The notes below the pieces were generated by a model that was not told where the DNA came from, searched no databases, and saw only the letters and a list, made by a program, of their open reading frames with translations. Made by a program: the position numbers and the translations under genes. DNA of 36,505 nt from Melioribacter sp. (GTDB lineage: Bacteria; Bacteroidota; Ignavibacteria; Ignavibacteriales; Melioribacteraceae). The stretch is from contig JARYLX010000001.1 of the NCBI GenBank assembly GCA_029907415.1, positions 1-36,505 on the forward strand, given 5' to 3'. Shown here piece by piece: positions 18,726 through 28,737 of this stretch (position 1 is the first letter of the stretch; every line of letters starts with the position of its first letter).

Positions 18726-19745
18726 ATGAAAATCATTGAGTGCGTTCCAAATTTCAGCGAAGGTAGAAATGAAAATACTTTTAATGAAATTCGAAATGCA
18801 ATTGCTGATACTCCAGATGTTAAATTACTAAATCTTGAACCTGATGCAGATTATAATCGAGTTGTTGTAACAATGGCAGGAAACGAAAACGGAATTCTTA
18901 ATGGTGCAATAAATGTCTGCAAAGCAGCTGCAAAAAACATAGACATGCGTTACCATAAAGGAGAACATCCACGAATAGGAGCCATTGATGTTGTACCATT
19001 TGTTCCAGTTTCAAATGTTACAATGGAAGAGTGTGTAAAAATATCAGAACAATTTGCTGAAATAATTTCTCGTGAGTTGAATGTTCCAGTTTATTTATAT
19101 GAATATTCGGCTCGCAAACCTGAAAGAAAAAGTCTTTCTAATATCAGACAGGGAGAATATGAGGGACTTGAAGAAAAATTAAAAAATCCAGAATGGATAC
19201 CAGATTATGGTGAACCAATTTTTAATCCAAAACTTGGTGCAATTGTAACAGGTGCAAGATTCTTTTTAATTGCTTATAATGTTAATATTAAATCAAACGA
19301 CATAAGATTTGCTAAAGAAATTAGTGAACTGCTGCGTGAAAGCGGTTATCCCAAGCGTGATGAATTTGGGAACATAATCAAAATTAATGGCAAAACAGTA
19401 AGAGTTCCTGGAAGATTAAAAGAAGTAAAAGCTATGGGAGTTTTTCTTGAAAAATATAATATAACTCAGGTTTCAATGAATTTAACAAACTATCTTGTTA
19501 CCCCAATTTATACAGCTTACGAAGAAGTAAAAAAAGAAGCTGCCAAACTTGGTGTAGAAGTTTGCGGAAGTGAAATTGTAGGATTGGTTCCATTAAAAGC
19601 AATCTTAGAAGCAGGTAGATTTTATACAAATAATAAAGAATCCGATGAAACAAAATTAATTGAAGCGGCAATTGAAAATCTTGGATTAAATTCTTTGAAT
19701 AAATTTAAACCCGAAGAAAAAATTATTGAATACATGATTAACTAA
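18726..19745 (+). CDS. ftcD: Glutamate formimidoyltransferase
   Basis: 339 residues covering only the transferase half of the bifunctional FTCD of animals. It moves the formimino group of N-formimino-L-glutamate to tetrahydrofolate. Typical features are the start KIIECVPNFSEGRN, LEPDADYNRVVVT, and HKGEHPRIGAIDVVPFVPV with the conserved His residues. ATG start 7 bases after hutI, with GAGG 6 bases upstream of the start. The cyclodeaminase half is the next gene, so the two activities are split here. No sign of truncation. Confidence 0.95.
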   Translation: MKIIECVPNFSEGRNENTFNEIRNAIADTPDVKLLNLEPDADYNRVVVTMAGNENGILNGAINVCKAAAKNIDMRYHKGEHPRIGAIDVVPFVPVSNVTMEECVKISEQFAEIISRELNVPVYLYEYSARKPERKSLSNIRQGEYEGLEEKLKNPEWIPDYGEPIFNPKLGAIVTGARFFLIAYNVNIKSNDIRFAKEISELLRESGYPKRDEFGNIIKINGKTVRVPGRLKEVKAMGVFLEKYNITQVSMNLTNYLVTPIYTAYEEVKKEAAKLGVEVCGSEIVGLVPLKAILEAGRFYTNNKESDETKLIEAAIENLGLNSLNKFKPEEKIIEYMIN

Positions 19746-19760
19746 ATAAAGGTAAATTTT

Positions 19761-20390
19761 ATGAATGCATCAAAAACTATTTTAGAATACTTAGCAGAAT
19801 TATCCTCAAGTTCTCCTACTCCAGGCGGTGGAAATGTTGCTGCATTTTGTGGAGCTTTAGCTTCAAGTCTTGGCATTATGGTTTGTAATCTGACAATAGG
19901 AAAGAAAAAATATGCCGATGTAGAAAGTGAAATAATCTCACTTAAAGAAAAACTCGAAGATTACCAAAAAAAATTTCTTGAGCTGGCTCAAAAAGACAAC
20001 GAAGCTTTCAACAAAGTTATGGAAGCAATGAAACTTCCAAAAGAAAATGAAGAACAAATTGAGATTCGTTCTAAAAAAATTGAAGAAGCTACATTACATG
20101 CAGCTGAAATTCCATCTGAAGTTATTAAATACTGCAGTTCAATTTTGCCTTTATTAAAAATTATTATTGATAAAGGAAATAAAAACTCAATTTCGGATGC
20201 CGGTGTTGCAGTATCATTAATTAAATCTTCTGCTCAATCAGCATATTTGAATGTATTAATAAATTGCAAATCGTTAAACAATCAAACTATTGCTTCGGAA
20301 TTTTATAAAAGTGTTCAGGTGATTTTTGATGAAGTTCAAAAAACAACCGATTTATATTTGAATATTATTACGAGTTTATTAAAATCATAA
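19761..20390 (+). CDS. fchA: Formimidoyltetrahydrofolate cyclodeaminase
   Basis: 209 residues, FTCD_C family, mostly helical. The signature SSSSPTPGGGNVAA (from about residue 15) identifies the folate site; the enzyme releases ammonia from 5-formimino-THF to give 5,10-methenyl-THF. ATG start 15 bases after ftcD with AAGG upstream; the stop overlaps the namZ start by one base (TAATG). Together with hutI and ftcD it channels histidine carbon into glutamate and one-carbon folates. A standalone methenyl-THF cyclohydrolase role is the main alternative. Confidence 0.92.
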   Translation: MNASKTILEYLAELSSSSPTPGGGNVAAFCGALASSLGIMVCNLTIGKKKYADVESEIISLKEKLEDYQKKFLELAQKDNEAFNKVMEAMKLPKENEEQIEIRSKKIEEATLHAAEIPSEVIKYCSSILPLLKIIIDKGNKNSISDAGVAVSLIKSSAQSAYLNVLINCKSLNNQTIASEFYKSVQVIFDEVQKTTDLYLNIITSLLKS

Positions 20391-21643
20391 TGAAAAATTC
20401 ATTAAAAATTATTCTCGCATTTTCATTATACTTTTTTATCTGTAACCTGAGTGTATTTTCTCAGAATCCTAAAGTTTTACTCGGTATTGATATTCTCGAA
20501 AAAGATAATTTTTCTTTGCTCGATGGTAAACGTGTTGGATTGATTGCAAATCATACAAGCGTAAATAGTAATTTAAAGTCCACTGTTGATTTATTCAAAA
20601 AAGCAAAAAATTTTAAACTAATTGCTGTTTTCAGTCCAGAACATGGTATTAAAGGTGTTGCAGGTTCAGGTGAATTTGTAGAAGATTTTTTTGACAGCAC
20701 AACAGGAATTAAATACTATTCTTTATATGGCAAAACTCAAAAACCCACATCAGAAATGCTGAAAGATATTGATGTATTGGTCTATGATATTCAGGATATT
20801 GGATGTCGTTCTTACACATATATTTCTACACTTGGACTTGCAATGGAAGCAGCAGCTGAAAATAATATTGATTTTGTTGTTCTTGATAGACCAAATCCAC
20901 TCGGCGGTCTGCGCATTGAAGGTAATGTAGTTGAAGATAATTTTACTTCTTTCGTAAGTAAATATAAAATTCCTTATGTATATGGTTTAACATGCGGTGA
21001 ATTAGCTCTAATGCTTAACAATGAAAAAATGCTTACAAATGGTTTGAAGTGTAAATTAAAAGTAGTTAAAATGAAGGGCTGGCATCGTTGGATGAAATTC
21101 GATGATACCAAATTAATCTGGGTACCAACATCGGCAAATGTTCCTGACAGCAAAATTCCTTTTTATCTTGTAGCAACTGGAATTCTTGGTGAATTAAATG
21201 AAATTTCTATTGGAATTAGTTATACACTGCCATTTCAAACTTTTGCTGCCGAGTGGATTAATCCTGATACACTTGCAGTTTACATGAATTCACTAAAACT
21301 TAATGGTGTAATTTTTAGACCAATTAGTTACAAACCATTATATGGTAAATGGCAGAATAAAATTTTGAATGGCGTTCAAATTCACATTTACGATTTTGAT
21401 AAGGTTAATTTGATGCAAATTCAATTTTATTTTTTTGAAGTCCTTAATAAACTTTATCCTGATAAAAAAATTTTTAGCATTGCAGACTCCACAAGAATAA
21501 AAATGTTCGATAGAGTTCTTGGAACAGACAAAATTCGTATCCAATTTTCTAAAAGATACAGGTTCGATGATATAAAAGAATTTTTGAATAAAGATATCAA
21601 ATGGTTCAAAAAATTGTCATCAAAATATTATTTGTATAAATAA
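20390..21643 (+). CDS. namZ: Exported DUF1343 protein, NamZ-type exo-beta-N-acetylmuramidase
   Basis: 417 residues with a signal peptide cleaved near FSQNP (about residue 25). The DUF1343 pattern is clear: LLDGKRVGLIANHTS, AVFSPEHGIKG, DVLVYDIQDIGCRSYTYI, VLDRPNPLGG, and VYGLTCGELALML. Characterised members remove non-reducing-end MurNAc from peptidoglycan fragments, a cell-wall recycling step outside the cytoplasm. It overlaps fchA by one base although it has no link to histidine breakdown, so the operon seems to be shared for convenience. Convergent with the Big_5 lipoprotein gene downstream. Confidence 0.9.
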   Translation: MKNSLKIILAFSLYFFICNLSVFSQNPKVLLGIDILEKDNFSLLDGKRVGLIANHTSVNSNLKSTVDLFKKAKNFKLIAVFSPEHGIKGVAGSGEFVEDFFDSTTGIKYYSLYGKTQKPTSEMLKDIDVLVYDIQDIGCRSYTYISTLGLAMEAAAENNIDFVVLDRPNPLGGLRIEGNVVEDNFTSFVSKYKIPYVYGLTCGELALMLNNEKMLTNGLKCKLKVVKMKGWHRWMKFDDTKLIWVPTSANVPDSKIPFYLVATGILGELNEISIGISYTLPFQTFAAEWINPDTLAVYMNSLKLNGVIFRPISYKPLYGKWQNKILNGVQIHIYDFDKVNLMQIQFYFFEVLNKLYPDKKIFSIADSTRIKMFDRVLGTDKIRIQFSKRYRFDDIKEFLNKDIKWFKKLSSKYYLYK

Positions 21644-21660
21644 ATCTATAGTTCTTCTAT

Positions 21661-21718
21661 CCATTAACTGTCCACAATTCTCTATTCACTGTTTACTATT
21701 CACTGGTAACTGTTAACT
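21661..21718. repeat. Degenerate ACTGT/TTCACTG short tandem repeat
   Basis: Between the convergent namZ and Big_5 lipoprotein genes lies a stretch made of imperfect 12-14 base units such as TTAACTGTCCAC, TTCACTGTTTAC and TTCACTGGTAAC, ending in TGTTAAC. It stands out from the plain AT-rich gaps elsewhere. It has no long hairpin and no T-run, so I do not call it a terminator. Confidence 0.5.
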
Positions 21719-21748
21719 TTAAATAAAATCTTCAACTATTAATCCCAC

Positions 21749-23416
21749 TTATTTCAAAATCACATCCCCTACAGGCCAGCGAGCTCTTAGGTTTAATGTA
21801 TCGGGATAAAATTTAAATTCTTCTGCATACTTAAATGGATTAATTTTCCCAAAAGTATAATTACCATTTTTATCTTTATCAATAAATCCCCATAATAAAT
21901 ATTTGCCGGGCAGAACTTTATTGATATAGAAATTTTTTTGTTTATCGACTTTTTGTTTATAAATATTTTTACTTTCGTCAGAACTTTGCAGGATAACAAA
22001 TACATCACTTGTATCACTTTCAATTAAGACTTTACCGGATATACCAGAAAAATCAAGTTCACTTGCTATGATGAATTTATGCTTATAAACAGAATCCACT
22101 TTATTTCCTGCAGCATCTGATAAATTACTTAGATTAATATTAAGCTGATATTCACTTCTCTGCTTTAATTTTGATTTTACAATTATGTCAAATGATGCAT
22201 CATCAATTTTTTTAATTTCCACCGGGAATTTGTTTTCTTTTGCATCTAAAACACTTACTGCTTCTTTTAAGCTGTCTTCTTGTATTCCATCATCAAATTT
22301 TATTGTAAGTATCGGATTGTCAAAATCTGTTTTGTTGTCCGGGTATTGACTTTCTACATTTATAATCTTTGGCGGAGTAGTATCTTTTTTTGTTTCAACA
22401 GTCAACAGAATTTCTTCTTCCTGATTTTTATTTCCATAAACATCATAAATATTTTTTGCTGTCAAAAATATTTTATTATTATTCGATAATGTATTTGCAA
22501 TGCACAAATTATATTTATTTCGTTTGTCTCTCTCCTTAAAGAAATATTTTGGAATAATTTTTTCATTTGTTGTTGAATCAAGCAGATAAAAATTATCAAC
22601 TGAAATTCTTGTGCTGTCAATTCTTTCATTAAATTCAATTTGAATATGATTCATATCTTTCATTGATGCACTTAATATTTTGGGGGCAATTGTATCTTCT
22701 TTCGACAAAAAGAAATCAACATTATTTATTTCATTAATCTCTTTCGATAAAACAATTTCTTTGAACTGAACACCATATTCATCTTCATTATTTTGATATA
22801 AAAAATCTCTCCGTTTATCTCGGATGGCAAAAACAAAATATTCTCCTTCACCTAATCCGACCAGATAATATTTCCCATTATTACCAACTTCAGAAACAAA
22901 ATCTGGTTTTTGTTCTGATGGATTAATCTTTTTATCATTTTTTTTATAGGCAAATACCATCACTCCCGAAGGATTTTTATCATAAATCTTTCCAGAGATT
23001 TTTCCTGAATCAATTTTTTCTCCTGTTGAAAATGCAAATGAAAAGGGTTCAATCATTTTGTTGTGATTATTTAAGTCTTCTATTCCTGCCCCGATTGTAA
23101 TTGTGTAAGTTGTATTTTTCTTTAAGGTATCCTGAAAATTTATTCTTAAAGTTCTTCCACTCCAATCAAACTCGAGAGGATATTTCATCGGCGGAGAAAT
23201 AAAAATTGCATCACGCACAGTTCTTTTATCAACATATTCACTGAATTTAATTTCAAAATAATTTTTATTGTAATTTGTCGCCCCATTTGGAGGAAAAACC
23301 TCAATTATTTGTGGAGGAACAACATCAACTGGTCCGCCACCAGGTGGAATTTGATTTGCACAACTCCATATAAAAATTGCACATAATATTAATATTGATT
23401 TTGACTTCTTAACCAT
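21749..23416 (-). CDS. Ig-like (Big_5) domain lipoprotein
   Basis: 555 residues with a lipoprotein signal; the Cys (about residue 19) is followed by ANQIPPGGGPVD and VPPQI, a start I recall from a widespread Bacteroidota family with an N-terminal Big_5 Ig-like domain. Residues about 35-135 are that domain (PPNGATNYNKNYFEIKFSE through FAFSTG), followed by a carboxypeptidase-regulatory-like strand region and further Ig-like parts (SASMKDMNHIQIEFNERID; a second FDDGI region) and a closing GKVLIESDTSD region. It is probably on the outer membrane, role unknown. ATG start lies 28 bases inside the end of mltG. Confidence 0.82.
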   Translation of the reverse strand: MVKKSKSILILCAIFIWSCANQIPPGGGPVDVVPPQIIEVFPPNGATNYNKNYFEIKFSEYVDKRTVRDAIFISPPMKYPLEFDWSGRTLRINFQDTLKKNTTYTITIGAGIEDLNNHNKMIEPFSFAFSTGEKIDSGKISGKIYDKNPSGVMVFAYKKNDKKINPSEQKPDFVSEVGNNGKYYLVGLGEGEYFVFAIRDKRRDFLYQNNEDEYGVQFKEIVLSKEINEINNVDFFLSKEDTIAPKILSASMKDMNHIQIEFNERIDSTRISVDNFYLLDSTTNEKIIPKYFFKERDKRNKYNLCIANTLSNNNKIFLTAKNIYDVYGNKNQEEEILLTVETKKDTTPPKIINVESQYPDNKTDFDNPILTIKFDDGIQEDSLKEAVSVLDAKENKFPVEIKKIDDASFDIIVKSKLKQRSEYQLNINLSNLSDAAGNKVDSVYKHKFIIASELDFSGISGKVLIESDTSDVFVILQSSDESKNIYKQKVDKQKNFYINKVLPGKYLLWGFIDKDKNGNYTFGKINPFKYAEEFKFYPDTLNLRARWPVGDVILK

Positions 23417-24441
23417 TTCCTGTATCGTGCTATGTTCTCCTGATGTTCAAATTGATTTGATGAGAAATTATGTTGTCCCATTCCATTTGCTACAAAAAAA
23501 AGATAATTGTGTTTTTCTGGAAATAATGCTGCAATTATAGCATCTTTGCCAGGATTGTTAATCGGTGCTGGTGGAAGTCCTGCATATTTATAAGTATTAA
23601 ATCTTGAATCAATGTTCAAATCTTTGTAGTAAACCCTTTTATTTTCTCTTTCCCTTATTAAATATTGAACAGTCGGGTCTGCCTGTAAAAGCATTCCTCT
23701 TTTTAATCGATTGTGATAGACACCTGAAATTCTTTTAAATTCAGGAATATAATTTGATTCAGCATCAATAATTGAAGCCAATGTTAAAACTTGATTTTTG
23801 TTCATCTTCAACTCTTTCATTCTCTTCTGAATATCTGGGTCATCAAAAAATTTATCCATTTCTTTCTTTAATCTTCTGAGAACTTCTTCTGCAGTTGCAT
23901 TTGAATAAAAATAATATGATTCCGGCAAAAGATAACCCTCAAGATTATCAACATTTAGTTCAAGAGAATTAATAAATGATTTACTTCTGCTCAATTCCAT
24001 CACTTTAGCAGAATCTATTCCCAAATTTTCTTTGAGTAATTTTGCTAATTCATTTTGCCAGATTCCTTCTGGAATTGTTACAAGGACTTGTAATGATTTT
24101 GTTGGATTTATTAATTCTTCAATAAGTTGAAGATAGTTTAATCCATTAGGTATAACATATCTTCCTGCTTTAATTTTTCTTTCTGCACCATAAATTACAG
24201 CTGCAATTTTCATATTTGTTTTACTTGGAATAATTTTTTTAGCATAAAGTGAATCAATTATTTGATTGAGTGTCATCCCTTTTGGAATATCAATTTGAAC
24301 TGGCGAAGGCATATCATAATAATTTGGTGAATAAAAAGTAAATATCAAAATTGAAAGCACAAATACAAAAAAAGCAATTAGCAAATAAATTTCATTGCGG
24401 CTAAAAATTTTTTTTACATTGTCTTCAATAACAGTAATCAA
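23389..24441 (-). CDS. mltG: Endolytic murein transglycosylase MltG
   Basis: 350 residues, YceG family: one N-terminal membrane helix (about 17-38), a LysM-like part (IPKGMTLNQIIDSLYAKK), and the catalytic domain with GYLLPESYYF, LASIIDAES (222-229), GVYHNRLKRGMLLQADPTVQY and AGLPPAPINNPG. It cuts nascent glycan strands to set their length. In the catalytic motif the family usually has SIVEKE or SIVEEE; here the first acidic position is Asp (D226) while E228 is kept. The start is TTG at 24441 with AGGA 6 bases upstream; no in-frame ATG is near. Confidence 0.93.
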   Translation of the reverse strand: MITVIEDNVKKIFSRNEIYLLIAFFVFVLSILIFTFYSPNYYDMPSPVQIDIPKGMTLNQIIDSLYAKKIIPSKTNMKIAAVIYGAERKIKAGRYVIPNGLNYLQLIEELINPTKSLQVLVTIPEGIWQNELAKLLKENLGIDSAKVMELSRSKSFINSLELNVDNLEGYLLPESYYFYSNATAEEVLRRLKKEMDKFFDDPDIQKRMKELKMNKNQVLTLASIIDAESNYIPEFKRISGVYHNRLKRGMLLQADPTVQYLIRERENKRVYYKDLNIDSRFNTYKYAGLPPAPINNPGKDAIIAALFPEKHNYLFFVANGMGQHNFSSNQFEHQENIARYRKWLRSQNQY

Positions 24442-24470
24442 TATCCATCCTGATTAATTATTTAATGATT

Positions 24471-25514
24471 TCAATGATAATCTCTAATAAATGTATTGCC
24501 TGTGAGGTCAGGATAAGCATTATGATTAGAAAAATAGAATAAATTTTCTTTTGTGTTTTGTGCATATTCATAAAGTTTCATTCCACGATATGCAATCATA
24601 GCAGCGTTGTCGCCGCAAAATTCAAGTGATGGTATTACAATTTTTTTATTGTAACGAATAGAAAGTTTTTCTAATTCATTTCTTAATAATTTATTTGCCG
24701 CTACACCGCCAACAAGAGAAATTGAATTTACATTGAAATTATGCAATGCTTTTTCAACATTTTTTGTTAGAGCATTTACAACAGCTTTTTGAAAAGATGC
24801 TGCAATTAATGGAATATGATCTTTTGGAATTTTATCGCTGCTTCCGTATTCTTTCTGGATAAATCTAATGACTGAAGTTTTTAATCCACTAAAAGAAAAA
24901 TCATATTCATTTTTACAATGAGCAATCGGGAATTCAACAAAATCGGAATTTTGATTATTAGAAACTTTTTGAATTTGTGGACCGCCTGGATATCCAAGTC
25001 CAAGTAATTTAGATACTTTATCAAAAGCTTCGCCAGCTGCATCATCTACTGTTGTTCCTAGTTTAATAATTTCAACATCACTCTTTACAATAAGCAAAAG
25101 TGTATGACCTCCTGAAACTACAAGACACAAATAAGGAAACTCAGGTTTTTCTTCCATTAAAAAACCAGAAAATATATGTCCCTCTATATGATTAACAGGG
25201 ATAAAAGTTTTTTTAAGAGAATAAGCCAAACCTTTTGCAAATGTTAATCCAACAAGCAATGCCCCAATTAAACCTGGACCTGCTGTTGCAGTTATTAAAT
25301 CAATTTTTTTAAGTTCAATTCCTGAATCTTTCAATGCCTTTTTTAGAAGTGGCATTAAAATTTGTAGATGAGCTCTGCTTGATAATTCCGGGACAACACC
25401 TCCATAATCAACATGAAAATCTTGAGAAGAAATTAAATTGGAAACCAATTTTCCGTTTGATATCACTGCAACAGAAGTCTCATCGCAAGATGTCTCTATT
25501 CCAATTACATTCAT
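24471..25514 (-). CDS. tsaD: tRNA N6-adenosine threonylcarbamoyltransferase TsaD
   Basis: 347 residues of the Kae1/TsaD ASKHA family. It transfers threonylcarbamoyl to A37 of ANN-reading tRNAs. Features: GIETSCDETSVAV at the start, HVDYGGVVPELSSRAH, metal ligands H109 and H113 in NHIEGH, and the glycine-rich VSGGHTLLL. ATG start at 25514 overlaps the proline dehydrogenase stop by one base (TGATG). Partners TsaB, TsaC and TsaE are not in the window. Confidence 0.97.
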   Translation of the reverse strand: MNVIGIETSCDETSVAVISNGKLVSNLISSQDFHVDYGGVVPELSSRAHLQILMPLLKKALKDSGIELKKIDLITATAGPGLIGALLVGLTFAKGLAYSLKKTFIPVNHIEGHIFSGFLMEEKPEFPYLCLVVSGGHTLLLIVKSDVEIIKLGTTVDDAAGEAFDKVSKLLGLGYPGGPQIQKVSNNQNSDFVEFPIAHCKNEYDFSFSGLKTSVIRFIQKEYGSSDKIPKDHIPLIAASFQKAVVNALTKNVEKALHNFNVNSISLVGGVAANKLLRNELEKLSIRYNKKIVIPSLEFCGDNAAMIAYRGMKLYEYAQNTKENLFYFSNHNAYPDLTGNTFIRDYH

Positions 25515-26413
25515 CAGTTATGCGAAAAAATACTTTTTGTTATATACCATGCTACCTGTGGATTTTCCTGAAGTCTGCGAATTGAATAATTATACCAGTG
25601 TTTCCCAAAAGGAACATAAACCCTGATTTTATATCCATCTGCATTAATTTTATCTCTCAAATTTTCTTTCACTCCATAAAGCATCTGAAATTCAAATTTG
25701 TCCTTTGGAATATTTTTTTCTTTTATCATTTGATATGCTTTTTCAATAAGATAATCATCATGTGTTGCAATTCCCACATAATTACCATTATCAAAAAAGT
25801 ACTCAAGAATTTTTACAAAATTATCACGAATTTCCTGTCTATCCTTATAAGCTATTTTTTCTGATTCAATATAAATTCCTTTGCATAATCTGTAATTAGT
25901 TCCTTTCATATCTAAATTTTTGATATCATTCATAGTTCTTCTTAAGTAAGCTTGAACTACAATGCCAACGTTATCATACTTTTTTCTTAATCTTTTATAA
26001 AGTTCAAAAGTTGCATCTGTTGTAGAGGAATCTTCCATATCAATGCGTACAAAATTTTTATACTTTGCCGCTTTTTCAAGAATTTCTGAAACTTGCTGAT
26101 AGCAAAACTCCTTATCAATATTTAATCCCATTTGAGTTGGTTTGATTGATAAATTTGATTTCAGATTGTACTGTTCAATAACATCAAGGACATTAAGACA
26201 TTCGAGTTTTGCTTGTTCTGATTCTTCTTTGTTTGTAACTGCTTCGCCCAGAACATCCATAGTAGCAAGTATCCCTTTTGAATTCAATTCTTTAACCACA
26301 CGAACTCCATCTTCAATTGTTTCGCCTGCTATATATCTTTTTGCAAAAATGAAAACTATGGATTGGGGGAGAATTTTTACTACTTCGACAATGGCTCTGT
26401 TAAGAGGATTCAC
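25514..26413 (-). CDS. Proline dehydrogenase
   Basis: 299 residues of the monofunctional PRODH family (FAD-dependent TIM barrel) that oxidises proline to pyrroline-5-carboxylate and passes electrons to quinone. Motifs include VRIDMEDSSTTD, GIVVQAYLRRT, YRLCKGIY and, at the C terminus, the YSIRRLQENP substrate-binding region. The start is GTG at 26413 with GGTGA 4 bases upstream; no in-frame ATG is available before a TAA 48 bases upstream. Separated from hppA by an intrinsic terminator, so it likely has its own promoter in about 75 AT-rich bases. The next-step dehydrogenase is not in the window. Confidence 0.92.
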   Translation of the reverse strand: MNPLNRAIVEVVKILPQSIVFIFAKRYIAGETIEDGVRVVKELNSKGILATMDVLGEAVTNKEESEQAKLECLNVLDVIEQYNLKSNLSIKPTQMGLNIDKEFCYQQVSEILEKAAKYKNFVRIDMEDSSTTDATFELYKRLRKKYDNVGIVVQAYLRRTMNDIKNLDMKGTNYRLCKGIYIESEKIAYKDRQEIRDNFVKILEYFFDNGNYVGIATHDDYLIEKAYQMIKEKNIPKDKFEFQMLYGVKENLRDKINADGYKIRVYVPFGKHWYNYSIRRLQENPQVAWYITKSIFSHN

Positions 26414-26488
26414 AAATTCACCAAAATTTTGATTAGTTTTATTATCAAAATTAGATTAACATTATTGATAAATCAAGAAAAGTTAAGT

Positions 26489-26525
26489 CAAAAAAAATGC
26501 CCGCTCAATAAAATTGAGCAGGCAT
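26489..26525 (-). terminator. Intrinsic terminator of hppA
   Basis: Read on the minus strand, an 11-base arm beginning TGCCTGCTCAA is followed by a short loop and its complement with one mismatch, then eight consecutive T. Arms are 26498-26508 and 26514-26524. It lies 20 bases past the hppA stop, a textbook position. Confidence 0.9.
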
Positions 26526-26544
26526 CAATTCAAATAAATTGTTT

Positions 26545-28737
26545 TTATAAAATATGAAATGCTACTGTAACTCCAGCCATTACAATTGAAACCATGCTCA
26601 TTAATTTAATTAAAATGTTCAAGCTTGGACCTGATGTATCTTTGAAAGGATCTCCAACAGTATCACCAATTACAGCAGCTTTATGCGAATTTGAACCTTT
26701 TCCACCGTAATTTCCTTCTTCAATATATTTTTTTGCATTATCCCATGCCCCACCTGAATTTGCCATAAAAATAGCAAGGACAAATCCAGCTCCAAGGCCT
26801 CCGGTTAATAATCCCATTACACCAGCAACACCGAATATTACACCTGTAATAATTGGGACTAAAATTGCAAGTAAAGAAGGAAGAATCATTTCGTGTTGAG
26901 CTCCTTTGGTAGAAATTGCAACACAGCTTGCATAATCTGGTTCTGCAGTTCCTTCAAGTATTCCGGGAATTGTTTTAAATTGTCTTCTTACTTCGTCAAC
27001 CATTTTGCCAGCAGCACGACCAACTGCACTCATAGTTAAGCCACAGAATAAAAATGCCATCATTGCTCCAATAAACACACCAACAAGAACATTTGGGTTC
27101 ATCAAATTAATTTGGTAATAATTCATAAAATCCATAATACTTGCTTTTTGAGTTTCTACAATAACACCATTTCCAAAATCAAGTATTAATTTACCAGCTC
27201 TTAAAAGAGCAATTTTAACTTCTTCAACATAAGAAGCTAAAAGAGCAAGTGCCGTTAATGCAGCCGAACCAATTGCAAATCCTTTCCCAGTTGCTGCAGT
27301 TGTATTTCCTAAGGCATCGAGAGCATCAGTTCTTTTACGAACTTCTTTACCCAATCCACTCATTTCTGCGTTACCACCTGCATTATCTGCAATCGGACCA
27401 TAAGCATCAGTTGCAAGAGTTATCCCAAGTGTTGAAAGCATACCTACAGCTGCAATACCAATTCCATATAATCCCATGTTAATATTTGTTAAATCAAAAC
27501 CTGTTGCAAATAGAAATGCAAAAATAATTCCAAATGCTACTGTAACAACAGGAACTGCAGTTGACATCATTCCAATACTTAAACCAGAAATAATAACAGT
27601 CGCAGGACCAGTTTGTGAACTATCTGCAATTCTTTGAGTTGGTTTATATGAGTGAGAAGTATAATATTCAGTTGATTTACCGATAATAATTCCTGTTACT
27701 AAACCTGTAACAATTGAGCCCCAAATACCAAGTGCATTATCAAAGCCGAGTAAGCTAACAATAATATAAGAGAAAACTACAATTAATACAGAGCTAATAT
27801 TTATTCCTCTTGAAAGTGATGCAAGCAAATCTTTTTGAGTTGCATCTTCTTTTGTTCTTACCATAAAAATACCAACTATGGAAAGAACAATGCCTACTGC
27901 TGCTACAAGCATTGGAGCTAAAACTGCTTTCATTTGTAATTCTGGAGCATTTACAAATGCAGAAGCTCCTAAAGCTGCCGTTGCTAATATTGAACCGCAG
28001 TAAGATTCATATAAATCTGCACCCATTCCTGCAACATCACCAACATTATCTCCAACATTATCTGCAATTGTAGCTGGATTGCGTGGGTCATCTTCCGGGA
28101 TACCAGCTTCAACTTTACCTACTAAATCCGCACCAACATCTGCTGCTTTTGTAAAGATTCCTCCTCCAACTCTTGCAAATAATGCTTGAGTAGATGCTCC
28201 CATCCCGAATGTTAACATTGTTGTAGTTACTACAACAAGATTATGTGCATCAGTAGCATGAGGATAAACAAAATTTAATATTGTAAACCAGATTGAAATA
28301 TCAAGAAGACCAAGGCCAACTACAACAAGACCCATTACAGCACCGCTTCTGAATGCAATTTTTAATCCTTTATTTAATGATTCTCTGGCAGCATTTGCTG
28401 TCCTTGCAGAAGCATATGTTGCGGTCTTCATTCCAAAAAATCCGGATAAACCAGAAAAGAAACCACCAGTTATAAATGCAAATGGTACCCACGGATTTTG
28501 AACATTAAAACCATATGCAAGTATTAAGAAAATTACCATTATGACAATAAAGAACATCCCAACAACTTTATATTGTTGTTTAAGGTAAGCCATAGCTCCT
28601 TTGCGAACATATGAAGCTATGCTTGCCATCTTTTCGGTGCCTTCGCTTTCCTTCATCATTTGCTTGAAGAAAAACCAGGCAAAAAATAAGGCAAGAATTG
28701 AAGATGCAGGGGCAATCCAGAATAAACTGTTGATCAT
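26545..28737 (-). CDS. hppA: Potassium-dependent membrane ion-pumping pyrophosphatase
   Basis: 730 residues with about 16 membrane segments. The pyrophosphate site is seen in [14 protein letters not shown] (197-210), [20 protein letters not shown] and [16 protein letters not shown]. At [10 protein letters not shown] (478-487) the residues that separate classes are A481 and G484, the potassium-dependent pattern (potassium-independent enzymes have Lys and Thr). The TM6 sequence DLYESY carries E244, as in sodium pumps and some proton pumps of this branch, so sodium, proton or both cannot be decided. ATG start with GGAG 4 bases upstream. Monocistronic, with a strong terminator. Confidence 0.96.
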   Translation of the reverse strand: MINSLFWIAPASSILALFFAWFFFKQMMKESEGTEKMASIASYVRKGAMAYLKQQYKVVGMFFIVIMVIFLILAYGFNVQNPWVPFAFITGGFFSGLSGFFGMKTATYASARTANAARESLNKGLKIAFRSGAVMGLVVVGLGLLDISIWFTILNFVYPHATDAHNLVVVTTTMLTFGMGASTQALFARVGGGIFTKAADVGADLVGKVEAGIPEDDPRNPATIADNVGDNVGDVAGMGADLYESYCGSILATAALGASAFVNAPELQMKAVLAPMLVAAVGIVLSIVGIFMVRTKEDATQKDLLASLSRGINISSVLIVVFSYIIVSLLGFDNALGIWGSIVTGLVTGIIIGKSTEYYTSHSYKPTQRIADSSQTGPATVIISGLSIGMMSTAVPVVTVAFGIIFAFLFATGFDLTNINMGLYGIGIAAVGMLSTLGITLATDAYGPIADNAGGNAEMSGLGKEVRKRTDALDALGNTTAATGKGFAIGSAALTALALLASYVEEVKIALLRAGKLILDFGNGVIVETQKASIMDFMNYYQINLMNPNVLVGVFIGAMMAFLFCGLTMSAVGRAAGKMVDEVRRQFKTIPGILEGTAEPDYASCVAISTKGAQHEMILPSLLAILVPIITGVIFGVAGVMGLLTGGLGAGFVLAIFMANSGGAWDNAKKYIEEGNYGGKGSNSHKAAVIGDTVGDPFKDTSGPSLNILIKLMSMVSIVMAGVTVAFHIL

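Noticed and set aside
23389-23416. Frameshift between mltG and the Big_5 lipoprotein gene
   Set aside because: The 28-base overlap joins two complete, unrelated proteins with a proper signal peptide on the second, so it is a normal overlap.
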